Notes: generated by a model from the sequence alone, not told the origin. Positions 49,784-61,067 are shown, numbered from the stretch's first letter. The stretch is DNA of 64,000 nt from Psettodes erumei (GCA_016785225.1 JAFBJZ010000886.1:310001-374000), one strand, 5' to 3'. Translations and numbers: made by a program.

Positions 49784-49828
49784 AACTTGCTCTATGCTCA
49801 CCACGACTGGCCCACTCTCCTGCACCAG
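49784..49828 (+). CDS. dlg2: candidate 45-nt cassette exon between PDZ3 and SH3
   Basis: Flanked by a strong pyrimidine tract and acceptor (gctttcttcttcttacccatcag) and by a weaker donor (gtttgt). It is 45 nt, with no stop in the required frame, and enters and leaves in phase 1 like the exons on either side. Inclusion would insert 15 residues after RPE: the junction reads E-LALCSPRLAHSPAP-E. I know of no mammalian equivalent. Support is only splice-site quality, length divisible by three and phase; a chance occurrence in a 5.7-kb intron is quite possible. Confidence 0.3.
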
Positions 49829-50747
49829 GTTTGTGCCGCTGGCACCCGTGGCTGCTCTGAGCTTTAGCATCATTCACCAAGTGAATGTGATCACAGACAG
49901 GCACTATTCACTCCCACGGGAACACACCTGATCCTTCCCTCTCCCATCCTGTTTGATCCCACTCCACTGCACATGCACTTTTTCATCCCTTAACCTCTTG
50001 CTCCTGTGCTCCCAGGTTTTGACCTTTCAACTTTGTCCTTTCTTCTGCACCTATGAAAATGCATTTATAGTGTGGTGGGTTTTTCTTGTTTTTTTGACGT
50101 ATGTTGTGATTTGATAAGGTTATTACCAGTACTTGTGTTGGAGACTGTTTGAATTGCTTTATAAGGTGTTTTGTTTCATTACATGGCCTTTGTTTAATGA
50201 TCACTTCAGCAGAAACCACTTAACAAGGATGACTTCGCAAATCCATTTCACATTCCCAGTATTACTATGGTTCCAGAGGAATCAGCAGTGAACATCTCTT
50301 AACTTATCCAAGAACTATCCTGTCCGCACGTCTGGTTACCAACAGAGGTCAGGCTTTCAGCCAAAATACTTGCAGACGCTGGCTCTCACATGCTTTGGTA
50401 TGGAGGTGGTTCACTCAGGACAGCTTTGCTCACCAGTGTCCTCCATTTTCATTCAGCAATGTAATGTTGGTGCTGATCTGCAGAGAGCCTGTCCACTTCC
50501 TGTTTAATACCATTGTATCATAATTGTCTGCAACTCACCTGGAGTGTGTCGTTAAACAGTCCTCAATGAATAGGGGTGAATGGAATTAGATACAAAAACC
50601 AAAATTCTATTTTAGTTTTTGCAACTGTAGTATTGATTATGTAAGAATCAGAATGTAAAAATACTAATGTCCTAGAATTTTTCTTCAGGGAAGATGATTT
50701 TGCCCTTAATCGCTATCATTTTTCTAATACATGCTGATTGGTCGATT

Positions 50748-50774
50748 CTAACGTAAACCCTGTGTTTACGTTAG
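50748..50774. repeat. perfect hairpin, 11-bp arms, 5-bp loop
   Basis: CTAACGTAAAC, CCTGT, GTTTACGTTAG. Confidence 0.88.
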
Positions 50775-51123
50775 CAATAGGATTTTCGTCCTTGATGACA
50801 GATAAAACAGACATTAGAAGCATTAAAACGAAACAGAAACTTACATGGACAGTATCTGTTATATATTTAGCTGACTTCAGCTGCATAGTGATTCACAGTT
50901 ATCAGGTGGCTGCTGCTTAACTGAAATGTGAAACCAAAATGGAGAATGCTGTAAATTAGCTTAATTGGTGTAAACAATTACAGAAACATATCTCACTGCA
51001 AATCAAGAGCTGTAGAAACTGAGTGTCTCTTTCCCTTATATCGAAAACCTTTACATTTCTCCTTGGGCCTTCATTCATTCTGGACTATCTCACGAGCAAC
51101 CCTTACACAACCCGGAAGCTCAG

Positions 51124-51895
51124 TAGTGATGTGCTAAGCGCAAAAGATGCGGCTCTGAGAACCGATGCTTTGTATTGAATCAGAAGAGTCGGCTCGCATC
51201 GATTGAGAGCCGGCTCCCAGTTTTTTTTCTTTCGCTGCTTACCTCAGTGCTCAACCTGAGCTCTGCTAAAGGCAGAACTTTGTTTTGATTGGTCAGCATC
51301 GCATCAAATAACTTTAAGAGTAGGTTCCACCACAAACCTGCATAGACATATCAGAACTGTCCATCCTACAGTGCAGTTAGAGGAGAGAGGGTAAGCTAGC
51401 ACACCATCTACTGATCCTGGTATGTCTCATCCCATAACAACAGCAGCTGCAGCAGCATCTACTGGCTTCCCCACACATGCAAGTATAACCTCTCCTACTG
51501 CAACTCAAAGCAAAATAAGTCAGTTTATACCAAAACAGATGACCCCAGCCAAACAGCATAGTATTGATGATGAGTTGGCTAAAATGATAGCTACTGATTT
51601 CCAACCATTTTCCATTGTGGAGGACAGAGGTTTTAAAATTTTGTCGTTTTGTCAAAGCTTTAAATCCCACATACACTCTACCCAGTAGAAAAACATTGTC
51701 CCAAACAACAATAGCTAAACTATATGACACAGAACGTGCATTATGGCAAGAAACAGTGAACCAAACCATTAATTTTTGCAAAGTTATGGTAAAATAAAGG
51801 CCTACAAAAAATCCTAAACTAAGAGCCATTCAGGAGTCAAAAGAGCCAGCTCTTCTTTGGGAGCTCTCTGAAAAGAGCTGAACTTCCCATCACTG
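51124..51895 (+). mobile_element. truncated hAT element with transposase remnant
   Basis: Ends TAGTGATG...CATCACTG (7 of 8 inverted matches), flanked by AAGCTCAG (51116-51123) and AAGCACAG (51896-51903), an 8-bp target-site duplication with one mismatch. The plus strand encodes KISQFIPKQMTPAKQHSIDD, ELAKMIATDFQPFSIVEDRG, then in another frame FVKALNPTYTLPSRKTLSQT and TIAKLYDTERALWQETV: the region N-terminal to the hAT catalytic core, as in ZBED-type transposases. The BED finger and the core are deleted. 772 bp, inactive. Confidence 0.88.
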
Positions 51896-53950
51896 AAGCA
51901 CAGAGAGTGGAAGTTGTGCCTGTTGCAGAAACCCTCTGGTAATATTTGCAGGTGGATAGTTGGATAGTGGAGATAGTGAAGTCTTAGAGCGCCCTCTGCA
52001 GGATCACAAAGCCAACAACTTCAAACAGCCTTTCGCTCCTATTTACTGCATATTCTGGATTCAAAATTCATCACAGTTTGAATATTAACTTTCCCCCCTA
52101 CATTACAATATTGAATAAAAATGACAGGCCCACCAAAAATGTATTTAATCTAACATAAGTGATGGCTGCTAAATGTTAGATCATTAAAAAGTAGTCTGCC
52201 CCTGTGTAGAGATGGTATACAGAGGTTACTGTTGTACAACAGTCGAACAGGATGATGATGATGTTTTTCTGCGTATACAGTTTTGCATGTTAAAAGGTTC
52301 TGCACATGTGACCATTATCAAAATACATGGGGCATAAGTACTTCCTCCCTAATAATTAGCTACCAACTAGCACCATGATATACAGTACCTGTTACATGCA
52401 TGATCAGACATATGTAAAAGGGGGTTGTGCAGTAGAACACAGGCTTACTGAGCAAAGGGGCCATTGGTTTAAAAACAGTTGGTGTGGTTGGTGCATCGTT
52501 GACACTTGTCCCCGCCCCTGAGCAGCTTATAAGCAGTGACAGGAGAGGGAGGGAGGTGTTTCCCTTCCTCAACTTAGCACTTGGCAGAGTACCAGAAGTG
52601 GTCTGTGTGTAGAGAACAGTGAGAAGGAACACAAAGGGAGCACAGTATAAGGAAGAGGAGACAACAGCCATAGAAGATAAAGCATCAACATAAACATGCA
52701 GACAGGTATGTGGGACGTATGGCAGAGTAAGACTGGCAGGGAACAAGTAGAGGAAGGTAAAGTTAAAGTAAATACTGCAGGCATTTCTGTGATTTTGCAT
52801 GTATTTTTTATGTGGTTATCAGGTATCAAATGGGACCCATGCTCAGGTATATATAGGCCCAGCCCTAGTATTTCTTGGGCTAACTCAAAGGATGATGTAG
52901 AAGCACATCAGTGTCAGAGAAAGCATGGGAGAGTTTCATGCAAAGCAGCAGCTTGCAGACAACTGTGACTGGACAACAGGGGTTTGCATGGATAACTCTG
53001 AAAACAAAGTCAAACGACAGCACGTTTGGTATTTTTCAGCTGCATCCACAGTATGTATCCACAGTCCTTGTCCTAATTTCTAAAAGACAGGTAGTGCAGT
53101 CAGTGGCTGGCTGTGTCACCTCCCTTAACTGGCTGATCTTCTTTAAGTGGCAGATTAGCCAACCGTGTCTGGAGTTATCAGTTTTTGTCATCCTCATTGT
53201 TAACTGCTTTGTCAGGAAAAAGCATAGCTGTCAACAGACTGACAGGATTTCACTGATGTCCTCTTTTACTTTGCCGAGAGCGATTCAGTCACTGAGAGGA
53301 AATCATGACGGGTCATACCAAGTGCATCGACATCAACAAACGAAATCACTCCACACAACTAACCACATGCGTTAAGGTGCTGATTGTATAATTGCTGTTT
53401 ATGTCACAGCCAAGTTTGCCTAAAAAGTATCACAGCAAATTCACTGCATACAGTTTCATGTGTTGCCAGATGACAGGAGGAGAGGCAGATATAAAACAAG
53501 ATGTAGATGTATGCTGACATCAGTTGTCCCCTTCAGAACACAACAGAAATTACTTTGTGTAACAAATACAGCATTGGTGACAAACTGGGAACAAATTACA
53601 AGTCAGCATATTAGAAGAGAATATTTGTTAGTTAGAATTTTCAAAACAACTTCTGAAGAAACAACACTTTTATTTTTGTATCCATGTACCTCCCTTGCAC
53701 TGTACAAAACTTACAATTAAAATTATACGCAGGAGTATATGTTGAGTGGAAATTTTCATTTAATTTTATCATCATCTCTCCAGTAAAAATAAAAAAGAAT
53801 TCAAATAAATGGGTTTTTTTTTCATTTAACAGGCGACCCTTTCAGTTTTGGCAGCATCACTAGGTTGTCCTCCTCTCTCCATCCATGGACTGGAGTTTGC
53901 GTGCAGACTTGACTGTCACTCTTGATCCATGTTTGCTCCTGTTTTTGCAG

Positions 53951-54065
53951 AGTATGGGCGTTTCGAGGCCAAAATCCATGACCTGCGGGAACAGATGATG
54001 AACCACAGCATGAGCTCTGGGTCAGGATCCCTGCGAACCAATCAGAAGAGGTCACTCTATGTGAG
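53951..54065 (+). CDS. dlg2: dlg2 exon: PDZ3-SH3 helix and linker
   Basis: Residues 578-615: EYGRFEAKIHDLREQMMNHS, MSSGSGSLRTNQKRSLYV. It contains the helix after PDZ3 and the flexible Ser/Gly linker to SH3. MMNHS, rather than MMNSS, fits DLG2. Acceptor ctgtttttgcag, donor gttggt. Phase 1 in, 2 out (Arg AG|G). Confidence 0.97.
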
Positions 54066-54509
54066 GTTGGTCTGTTTTGGATTTCACCCTAGTTTTGGAT
54101 GTGCGAGTTAAATTCCAGGAATTCAGAAAAGAAAGAAAAGAAAAGCCATCCCCTTCCGTTTCTGTCATGTGATGCGTGCACTGACTCACTCTGGTGAAAT
54201 GATTTGAATAGTGTTTTTAGTTTGTTTACTTCTCAGACAACTGACTGAGAAGAATAATGCAACTCATGATGTTTCTTTATGTAATGGGATGTTGGCTGAA
54301 TTATTATAAAGACTGAACCTGGTCTGACTCAAACAGGAAAGCATTTCTTATTATAGCAACCCCAAAGGAGCAGCAGCACTACTGTATTCTCTGACCTGGT
54401 AAAGCTGTGCCCCTGGTTTCCTTCTGTTAACTGAGACAAGACCTTGTGTGGAGGAAAAATCGCAAAAGAAATACTGATCCTGACACTCCTGATATGTTCT
54501 ACTGAACAG
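54066..54509 (+). other. dlg2: dlg2 intron
   Basis: GT 54066 to AG 54509. No other feature. Confidence 0.9.
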
Positions 54510-54686
54510 GGCACTATTTGACTATGAGAAGTCAAAGGACAGTGGCCTTCCCAGCCAGGGGCTCAGCTTCAGATACGGGGACATCCTCCATGTCATCAAT
54601 GCCTCAGATGATGAGTGGTGGCAGGCCCGCCGTGTCACCCCGCATGGGGACAGCGAGGAAATGGGAGTCATCCCCAGCAAGAGACG
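54510..54686 (+). CDS. dlg2: dlg2 exon: SH3 domain
   Basis: Residues 616-674: ALFDYEKSKDSGLPSQGLSF, RYGDILHVINASDDEWWQAR, RVTPHGDSEEMGVIPSKR. ALFDY (617-621) and DDEWW (649-653) are the SH3 signatures. In MAGUKs this SH3 pairs intramolecularly with GK instead of binding PxxP ligands. Acceptor tactgaacag, donor gtgagc. Phase 2 to 2 (Arg CG|G). Confidence 0.97.
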
Positions 54687-55273
54687 GTGAGCAGTGGATA
54701 CAAGTGTTTTTCTCTTTGGGAAAAATTTTAAGAGCCTGCTGATTGTTTGTAAGAATAATACTCATCATCTTTTCCTGAAAGAGGTATAGAATGAGGTAAC
54801 TGTGAAGAAGAAGAAAGTTTAAAGTTCCTTACACCTTGTGTTTAGCATGGAGAGTGGAGAAAATCAAAAATATCACCTTATTCATTTTTAGTGTGTGGTA
54901 CAAAAAATCTAATTACAGAAACTCAAGTGGGTGGATTAAAAAAAAAACCTTTACTAAATACAGGCTAGTAGATTACAGTGTCATGGAATGCCAGGATTTC
55001 TTTCACCCAGTGAAGCCAAAGACCCCAAAAACTCTAAAGCAGTGTAATTCACTGCATCTGTTTTAAGCTGAAACTGTTATATAGCACATGGTACACAATG
55101 TATTGATATTTCTCTACATACTCCACAGTTACAATGATGACTGAGAAGAGTAGAAATTTCAAAAAGTATTTGAGACCTGTACTGACCCAAGAGCTGCCAA
55201 AATTTCCTGTAGTTCAGCATCTTGTCCGCTGCATATCTGTGGGTGAGGACTGATGGGGCTCTTTGCTTGGCAG
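54687..55273 (+). other. dlg2: dlg2 intron
   Basis: GT 54687 to AG 55273. No other feature. Confidence 0.9.
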
Positions 55274-55349
55274 GGTGGAAAGGAAAGAGCGGGCACGTCT
55301 GAAGACTGTGAAATTCAATGCCAAGCCAGGGTCATTCGATTCAAAAGGG
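55274..55349 (+). CDS. dlg2: dlg2 exon: SH3 end and start of hook
   Basis: Residues 675-700: VERKERARLKTVKFNAKPG, SFDSKG. Basic segment that begins the hook between SH3 and GK. Acceptor gcttggcag, donor gtaagt. It leaves in phase 0, which is the branch point for the two alternative hook exons at 58547 and 59165. Confidence 0.97.
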
Positions 55350-56087
55350 GTAAGTGCCTTTATGAGAGCTGCGATGTGTATTACCACATGAATATAATGA
55401 ATTCCAGAGTGACCTTCCTTTTGTCCATGAAAAAGTTCCCTCTTTAAATCCTTACAGTGACTGTTTGGCATCCTGTTTAACCAAATGTCTAATCATTTCC
55501 ACCATCAGGTTCTTTAGCTCTGTTGTTGTCACTGCAGTTTGGTATTTATTTAGAGCTTACAAGTGAGATAGATTTCATTTATCTGAGAGAACAAAATCAG
55601 CCACTTTCACTGTGTGTGTATATACAATATTTCTTCATCAACACATTGATCACGATTGTGAGACACAGCCCCAAATTTCTAAATGCCATGTTATGAAAAA
55701 AAGAGTTCTTTCTAGTGTTAAAATAAAAAATAATTTCAAATTATAAAATAAATTGGATTTTCTGTCACTGATTTTAAATTTCTAGCAGTTTTTCACTTTG
55801 TACCCCCTTATTTCATTTATTCAGTTGAATTACAATGCAAGTATATTCAACAACTACTGACTTAGCTAAAAATGCAATAAAAAAGCAGATGTACACCTTC
55901 CATCATATCTACTGCATAACCCTTTTTTTTATCTCACGGAAGAAATGGTGTTTGAAATGTAGCCTGACTCTCTACATGAAGTATTACACATGAGCATCTG
56001 CACTTCAAATGATGATCCAACATATTCATGATTTGAAGTCTCATCCTCGAGTGCCCTCTTTTCTTTCTGTCGTTGCATGGGGTTTTG

Positions 56088-56088
<1 letters not shown>

Positions 56089-56134
<46 letters not shown>

Positions 56135-56152
56135 TGTGTGTGTGTGCGTGTG
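56089..56152. repeat. (TG)n microsatellite
   Basis: About 30 TG units with single C interruptions toward the right end. Confidence 0.97.
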
Positions 56153-58086
56153 CTTGTGACAGTCTTTACTATGACTAAAGCTCAGTTTATGTTACATCTC
56201 TCAAAGCATGACCTTGGTCACTCTTCTGTCACCTTGCTTTTACTTTAAATGCCTCTGATGCAACTGTGGCACGTCAAGAAGTGTTAGGGCCTGCAGTGTT
56301 ATTCCCCTACACAATTGAAATGGACACGTTTGTTTAACTCTGAGGGCTCTGTTTTCGTTAAACTGGAAGCATGGCGTTGGACTTTTCGTGGCCAGACTCA
56401 CCTTGCAGAGCTGCAGCCCAATTTGGAGGGTTCACAAAGAATTTACCATCATATGTTATAGGTGAGCATGTTGGGTCCCTTTTAAATGCAGGGCTGCTGC
56501 TTCATGACTCAGTTTAGGAATCTTGGTCTGGAAAGATTCAATATACAGAATGAATAAAGAAGATGAAATCTACCACCAGGAGCCAATCATCTCTCTTTTT
56601 AAGTTATGTTCATTTTTGACATGCTGAAAACGTAACTATCATTGTGTTTCCTGTAATATTTGCACTCTAAGTGGTAGATTCTGATCAGACTCTTAAAGAG
56701 TAAGTTCAAACATGTGGCCATTGCCATCGCTAGTAGAAATTAGAACTACATTCATACATCAGAACAGCCTCTGAGGAAGTTCCTGCTAGTATACTGTATG
56801 TCTGCAGGACCACATTTTACCATCGCGACACACACATATGTGCACAGATACTCGTCTTATGTTAGTTGTGGGGAAAACTTGTTGACGTACTGCATTCCTT
56901 GGCCTCCTACCCCATAGCCTTAATCATCCCAATTAAATGCCTAACTCAAACCTAAGCCTGATCCCCACCTGAACCTCTTAAGCTAAGTGTAACCCTCAAA
57001 CAGCCCTTTGAGGACCGGCCAAAATATCCTCACAGTGATGTTTCAAACCACAATTTGTCCACAAAATCATACGCACACAAACTCACAAGGTGAAAACAGT
57101 ACCAGCCCTGCTTTCACAGCTGCTGGTCATAATGACAAGTTGGATGTGCACGTGACCACAGAGATTTCTGTGGTCATTTTTTCAATAACCTGGTGCCTGC
57201 GTAATGTGTCAGCAGCATGACTCCTGAGACTGCAGATGGGACAGATACTGTACCTGCTGTAGAGAAACTCACCAGAGTAAAGGAAAGGTCTTCAGTTTGC
57301 ACTGCCTATGAACTTTCATGAATTATAGGGCTGATAAGAGTCACTCATTCATCTTAACGTTAAAATACAAAGAACTAATACAAATACAAGAAGTGTTTTG
57401 TCTGCATGATCCCATGCCAGCTGGTTGAAAAACTGACAGATAAAGTGGAAAGATAAGAAAAAAATAAAGGCTTTTATGTGATTTCAGGGAGTTTAATACA
57501 GATATGACCTTTATGAATAAAGTGATCAAAATATTTTGAGCTGTTTACTGCTCTGGGCAGGCAGTCGGTGTTTCACCATCTGAATGATGTCATAGCCGTG
57601 TATGATCAGTGTGCATGCAGCCATGTTGATGGGAGTAACCCTACTGCACAAATTCAGTGCACTGCATGGATGAAACTAACCTGGAAGCCACATGTATACA
57701 CCAGACGAGCCATAGTTATTTGGTTGAGTAGTTGCCATTTTCCATCAGGCATCCTGGTCTTACAATACATCCATGGTTCCAGTGCGAAAATAGAGCCCAT
57801 CATGTGTCATTTCAAAACAGACCTTGTTTAAAAATTCCTTTTTTAAAATTGGCTGCAAAGAAACTCATCATGATTTCCTTTGCCAGCGGTACAAACACCG
57901 CTGACTGGACTTTTCTCAAGCCTTTCGTAAAAAGAATATTTCACAGTAACATATACCAAATTAAAAATAGTTTTTCCAAAGAATATGTAATAATGGGCAT
58001 AAATCAAAATGTACATATGATGTTTTATCCATTAAATTACAACCATATGGACTGTATTTAACTGAATGAACTCACAAGATTTAAAG

Positions 58087-58144
58087 CTTTTTTAAATGTT
58101 CTAGATTACATGTTATAACAGGTAATCTAGAACATTTAAAAAAG
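58087..58144. repeat. perfect hairpin, 23-bp arms, 12-bp loop
   Basis: 58087-58109 (CTTTTTTAAATGTTCTAG...) is the exact reverse complement of 58122-58144. Confidence 0.95.
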
Positions 58145-58546
58145 TAATAGAAAGGTAGTTACAAATGCTCATCACATGATTATCTCCTTTTGTCAGATCA
58201 AAATCCAAAAATAATGATTTAATAAAATATCAGTAATTAAATATAATCAAAATGCTGATGATCATTTAATCAATGAATTGTTTCAGCTATAAGTCCTATA
58301 ACTGGAAATAGAACAGTGCATTATTTTAGACAGGATCTTACATGACCATTGCCTACTTCTGTACTATTACACTGTACTAGATTGAAAACAAATGACATCC
58401 AAACAACTGGAGAATCTGAGAGAGGCAGATTTTTTTTTTTTCCCGTAAGAACTTCTTGACATCCCACTTTCTGCATGCACTTGTTTTTATCTGCATGAAC
58501 ATGACAGATGTGCCTGTTTGCACCCATGCTTTCTCTCCCTTCACAG

Positions 58547-58643
58547 TCATTCACTGACAAACGTAAAAAGAATTTCATCTTTACACGAAAGTTCCCATTC
58601 TACAAGAACAAAGAGGGTGAGCAGGATGGCAGTGATTCAGACC
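58547..58643 (+). CDS. dlg2: dlg2 alternative hook exon A (basic, SFTDKRKKNF)
   Basis: Residues 701-732: SFTDKRKKNFIFTRKFPFYK, NKEGEQDGSDSD. Acceptor ctctcccttcacag, donor gtaagt; phase 0 in, 1 out. It corresponds to the long SFNDKRKKN insert found between SH3 and GK in DLG1/DLG2, a lysine-rich segment followed by an acidic tail. A second donor inside it (gtgagc at 58617) also leaves phase 1 and would drop 9 codons, giving the junction KEG-SQED. It alternates with exon B. Confidence 0.95.
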
Positions 58644-59164
58644 GTAAGTAAGCTCACAGACACACGTGTTCGTACACGCAGAGAGTCAGCGCAGGTCACA
58701 TGTGGGGCTAAATGGGGCTTAACAGGGGATTCACAGGTGGATTTCAAGGGTAGAGGTTTGGCGGAGGCCTTTTCCTCTTCCTCTCCTGGTTGTTTTCCTT
58801 TTGTCTTTGTTTTCTCTCTCTTTTTGGCAGTGCGCAGTCAGAGTCACTGTGGCACAGGTGCTGATCGGTCTACAGGAGAGAAGCCAAGTCAACGCTGTTG
58901 ATCTTTTGTGTGATATGTCCTCATAGGGTGATACTCTATGACCCAGTTTAAATTCAGGGATCTTTTGGTTCAGTCTCAACCAGCCCCAGTTGTATGACCG
59001 CGCTGTATTCAGCTCCCCCTGCTGGCTGCTCAGTGTCTGGACAGAGACAGATCTGTGGGACCACAGTTCCCCCACATCGCTGCCTCCAACCTTTTGCTTA
59101 TGTTGCGGCTGTCCTCCCTCCTGTCTTTCTTTCTATTCTGCCTCTCTCTTTGGATGGCCAATAG
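58644..59164 (+). other. dlg2: dlg2 intron between mutually exclusive exons
   Basis: 521 bases from the exon A donor to the exon B acceptor. Includes the possible microexon at 58831. The spacing is too long for simple branch-point steric exclusion. Confidence 0.85.
58831..58857 (+). other. possible 27-nt microexon or cryptic exon between hook exons A and B
   Basis: A good acceptor (tttctctctctttttggcag) ends at 58830; an in-phase weak donor (gtgctg) follows 27 nt later. Entered from exon A (phase 1) it would add LRSQSHCGT plus a split codon and leave in phase 1. Without that donor the frame stops at TGA 58899-58901. Only splice motifs support it. Confidence 0.12.
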
Positions 59165-59210
59165 GACATCATGGGGATAGGTGATGATGGGTATGGGACA
59201 AAGACATTCA
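59165..59210 (+). CDS. dlg2: dlg2 alternative hook exon B (DIMGIGDDGYGTKTF)
   Basis: Fifteen codons plus one base. Acceptor tttggatggccaatag, donor gtaagt; phase 0 in, 1 out. It matches the DIPGLGDDGYGTKTL segment I recall from other mammalian DLG2 isoforms and a similar one in DLG3. It is acidic and Gly-rich, unlike the basic exon A. Splicing A to B places TGA seven codons into B, so the two cannot be used together. Confidence 0.92.
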
Positions 59211-61016
59211 GTAAGTTGGTCCAACAATGTTTCCTCATCCCTCTCTTCTGCCTGAATGTGTCTCTCCTCGTCTGCATCGCTGCATGCTGTCTTTATCGGA
59301 GGTGTCTTGCTTCTCAGTTTGCAGAGTGCTGTCTCAAGCAGGTTTACTTAGCTCAAGCTTTGGATCACAAGGAGTATTGTTTTATGGAATAGTCACAAGT
59401 GATAAATGTCATGTCAGGATTTTCTTACAGAAAATCTTCACCCTTTGTGATTCAGGATTATTCTTTTGACTCAAACAATAACTTTGTAGTTAGAAGAAGA
59501 TGAGATTTTTTTATTCTAATTAATAAGCATAAAAGAGGCAAGTTTGTCGTATAGTTTTGATGTCATTCAGTACATTTTTGTTCTTTTCACTGGTGCATGG
59601 CAGTAATTCCTGTCCATTTACATACCTATGACTGCCAGTGAGAGCTCAGGTCTATAAAGATGGATGTTTAGACAGTCACATGGTTCCAAAAACGCTGGTC
59701 TGAGTGAGTGGGTATTCATTCTGTGACTAAGGACCCAGGGAGGCTCTCATGCACTGGAGCTTCCCACTCTTGCACTGTCAGACAATAAGAGACTTTATAA
59801 TTGCTCCCCTTACTGTCCCCTGTCATCAGATGTTGATTATGTTATATATTGATGTTGATATATTTAATGCATGTTTGCATGACGCTGGCATACACAACTA
59901 AAACTGTTTTTGTCTTTGCCTGTGAGCATGTCAGTGTGAAGCCGATTTGGGAGCACATCACAGTTATCTCTGTTTGTTTGTAAGTTATATTGTAATGTGT
60001 AATGGTTCAGTCATTTGGGATATATGCATATCATTGCAAATACAACACCTGCACCACACAGGCTTTAGAATTTGTTTTTTTCAAATGTTAATGTACAGTT
60101 CCTTTTTTATTTTAGCAATTTAAAATGTAATTGTGGCACAACATCAGTAAGAGTCTTCTTATTCATGATAGATTTTGGCTTCTTTACACAAACAGCATGT
60201 TTAAGATCTACCCACAGATTTTTAGTAGTGGTGAGGTCAGGAGGCTGTGGGGGCCCTTCCAGAAGCTTCAGCTTGTGTTTCTTGAAGTAGCTAATGGTGG
60301 AAGAAGTCAGACTGACTAACTGCATTACATCAGCATCCAAAATGTGTTGATATATTTAGTGATCGAGTGATCACAATATTGACACCCCATGTTGGACGCT
60401 TGGCAAAGTGATAAATACTGATTTAGAAACCTTTGTATATGCCACAAAAGGTCTGTTAACTGCAGAGGTTATATTTACTTCATTTCACTTAAAAATCCAA
60501 TAAATATTTAATTTGTTTAGCAATCATAATTTTATATTGTTTTCTCTCTTAATCATATCAAATGCACTTAAAATCATGAGTTAAGATGGGATATCACAAG
60601 TGTCCAACAAAGACTTTCATCATTTATCTTTTTTTATCATACAACTCTTTAAAATCAACTAGTTTAGATTTTCTTGGTCATTAAATTCAATATTTATGCC
60701 ACATTGCTTTCAGTCTCCTGAGGTCCTGGAAGCTGGAGACGTGGGTGAAACTAATACATCTTGATAAAAGGCCTGAAAGTGAATGAATTGTGGAGAATTT
60801 CTTATAATTCATTCTATTAGCATGATTGCATCCACGTATTTCGATGTTATCAGGGCCATGTTAGTTATCTCTTATCTAGAACATCAGTTTGATAGAGCAC
60901 ATGGTAAGGTACATACTGTATGCTGCCATGCATGTGGCTTAATGCCCATTATGGCATGTTTATTCAGCAATGAGTATTTGTCCAAATAACACGTTTGTCA
61001 CAATTTACGCCACCAG
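59211..61016 (+). other. dlg2: dlg2 intron
   Basis: GT 59211 to AG 61016. Contains a Tc1-like fragment at 60090-60345; otherwise nothing. Confidence 0.87.
60090..60345 (-). mobile_element. Tc1-like transposase C-terminal fragment
   Basis: The minus strand reads SLTSSTISYFKKHKLKLLEG, PPQPPDLTTTKNLWVDLKHA and VCVKKPKSIMNKKTL. PPQPPDLTTTKNLWVDLK is a decayed WPPQSPDLNPIENLWxDLK box. The usual catalytic Glu is Lys, so the copy is inactive. Confidence 0.75.
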
Positions 61017-61067
61017 GGAGTCAGGAGGACATGATTCTCTCATATGAGCCTGTGATGCGACAAGAAA
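61017..61067 (+). CDS. dlg2: dlg2 exon: hook to GK lead-in (SQEDMILSYEPV)
   Basis: Residues 733-749: R-SQEDMILSYEPVMRQE. ILSYEPV is the conserved strand before GK that takes part in SH3 folding. The acceptor (caatttacgccaccag) has a poor pyrimidine tract, donor gtaagt. Phase 1 to 1. If both alternative hook exons are skipped, this exon is read in a frame with TGA at its sixth codon. Confidence 0.95.

Larger units (their letters stand above)
48288..53950 (+). other. dlg2: dlg2 intron with hAT insertion and candidate cassette
   Basis: GT 48288 to AG 53950. Holds the candidate cassette exon at 49784, a hairpin at 50748 and the hAT element at 51124-51895. A TATA-like GCTTATAAGCAG near 52527 has nothing convincing downstream. 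Confidence 0.8.
55350..58546 (+). other. dlg2: dlg2 intron before the alternative hook exons
   Basis: GT 55350 to AG 58546 (exon A) or to 59164 (exon B). Contains the TG repeat at 56089 and the 23-bp hairpin at 58087, about 400 bases before exon A. Confidence 0.88.

Noticed and set aside
52360..53375. Open frames of 146-154 codons on both strands
   Set aside because: No family motifs, splice sites or codon bias; overlapping frames on opposite strands suggest chance. A TATA-like motif near 52527 was not enough to call a promoter or LTR.
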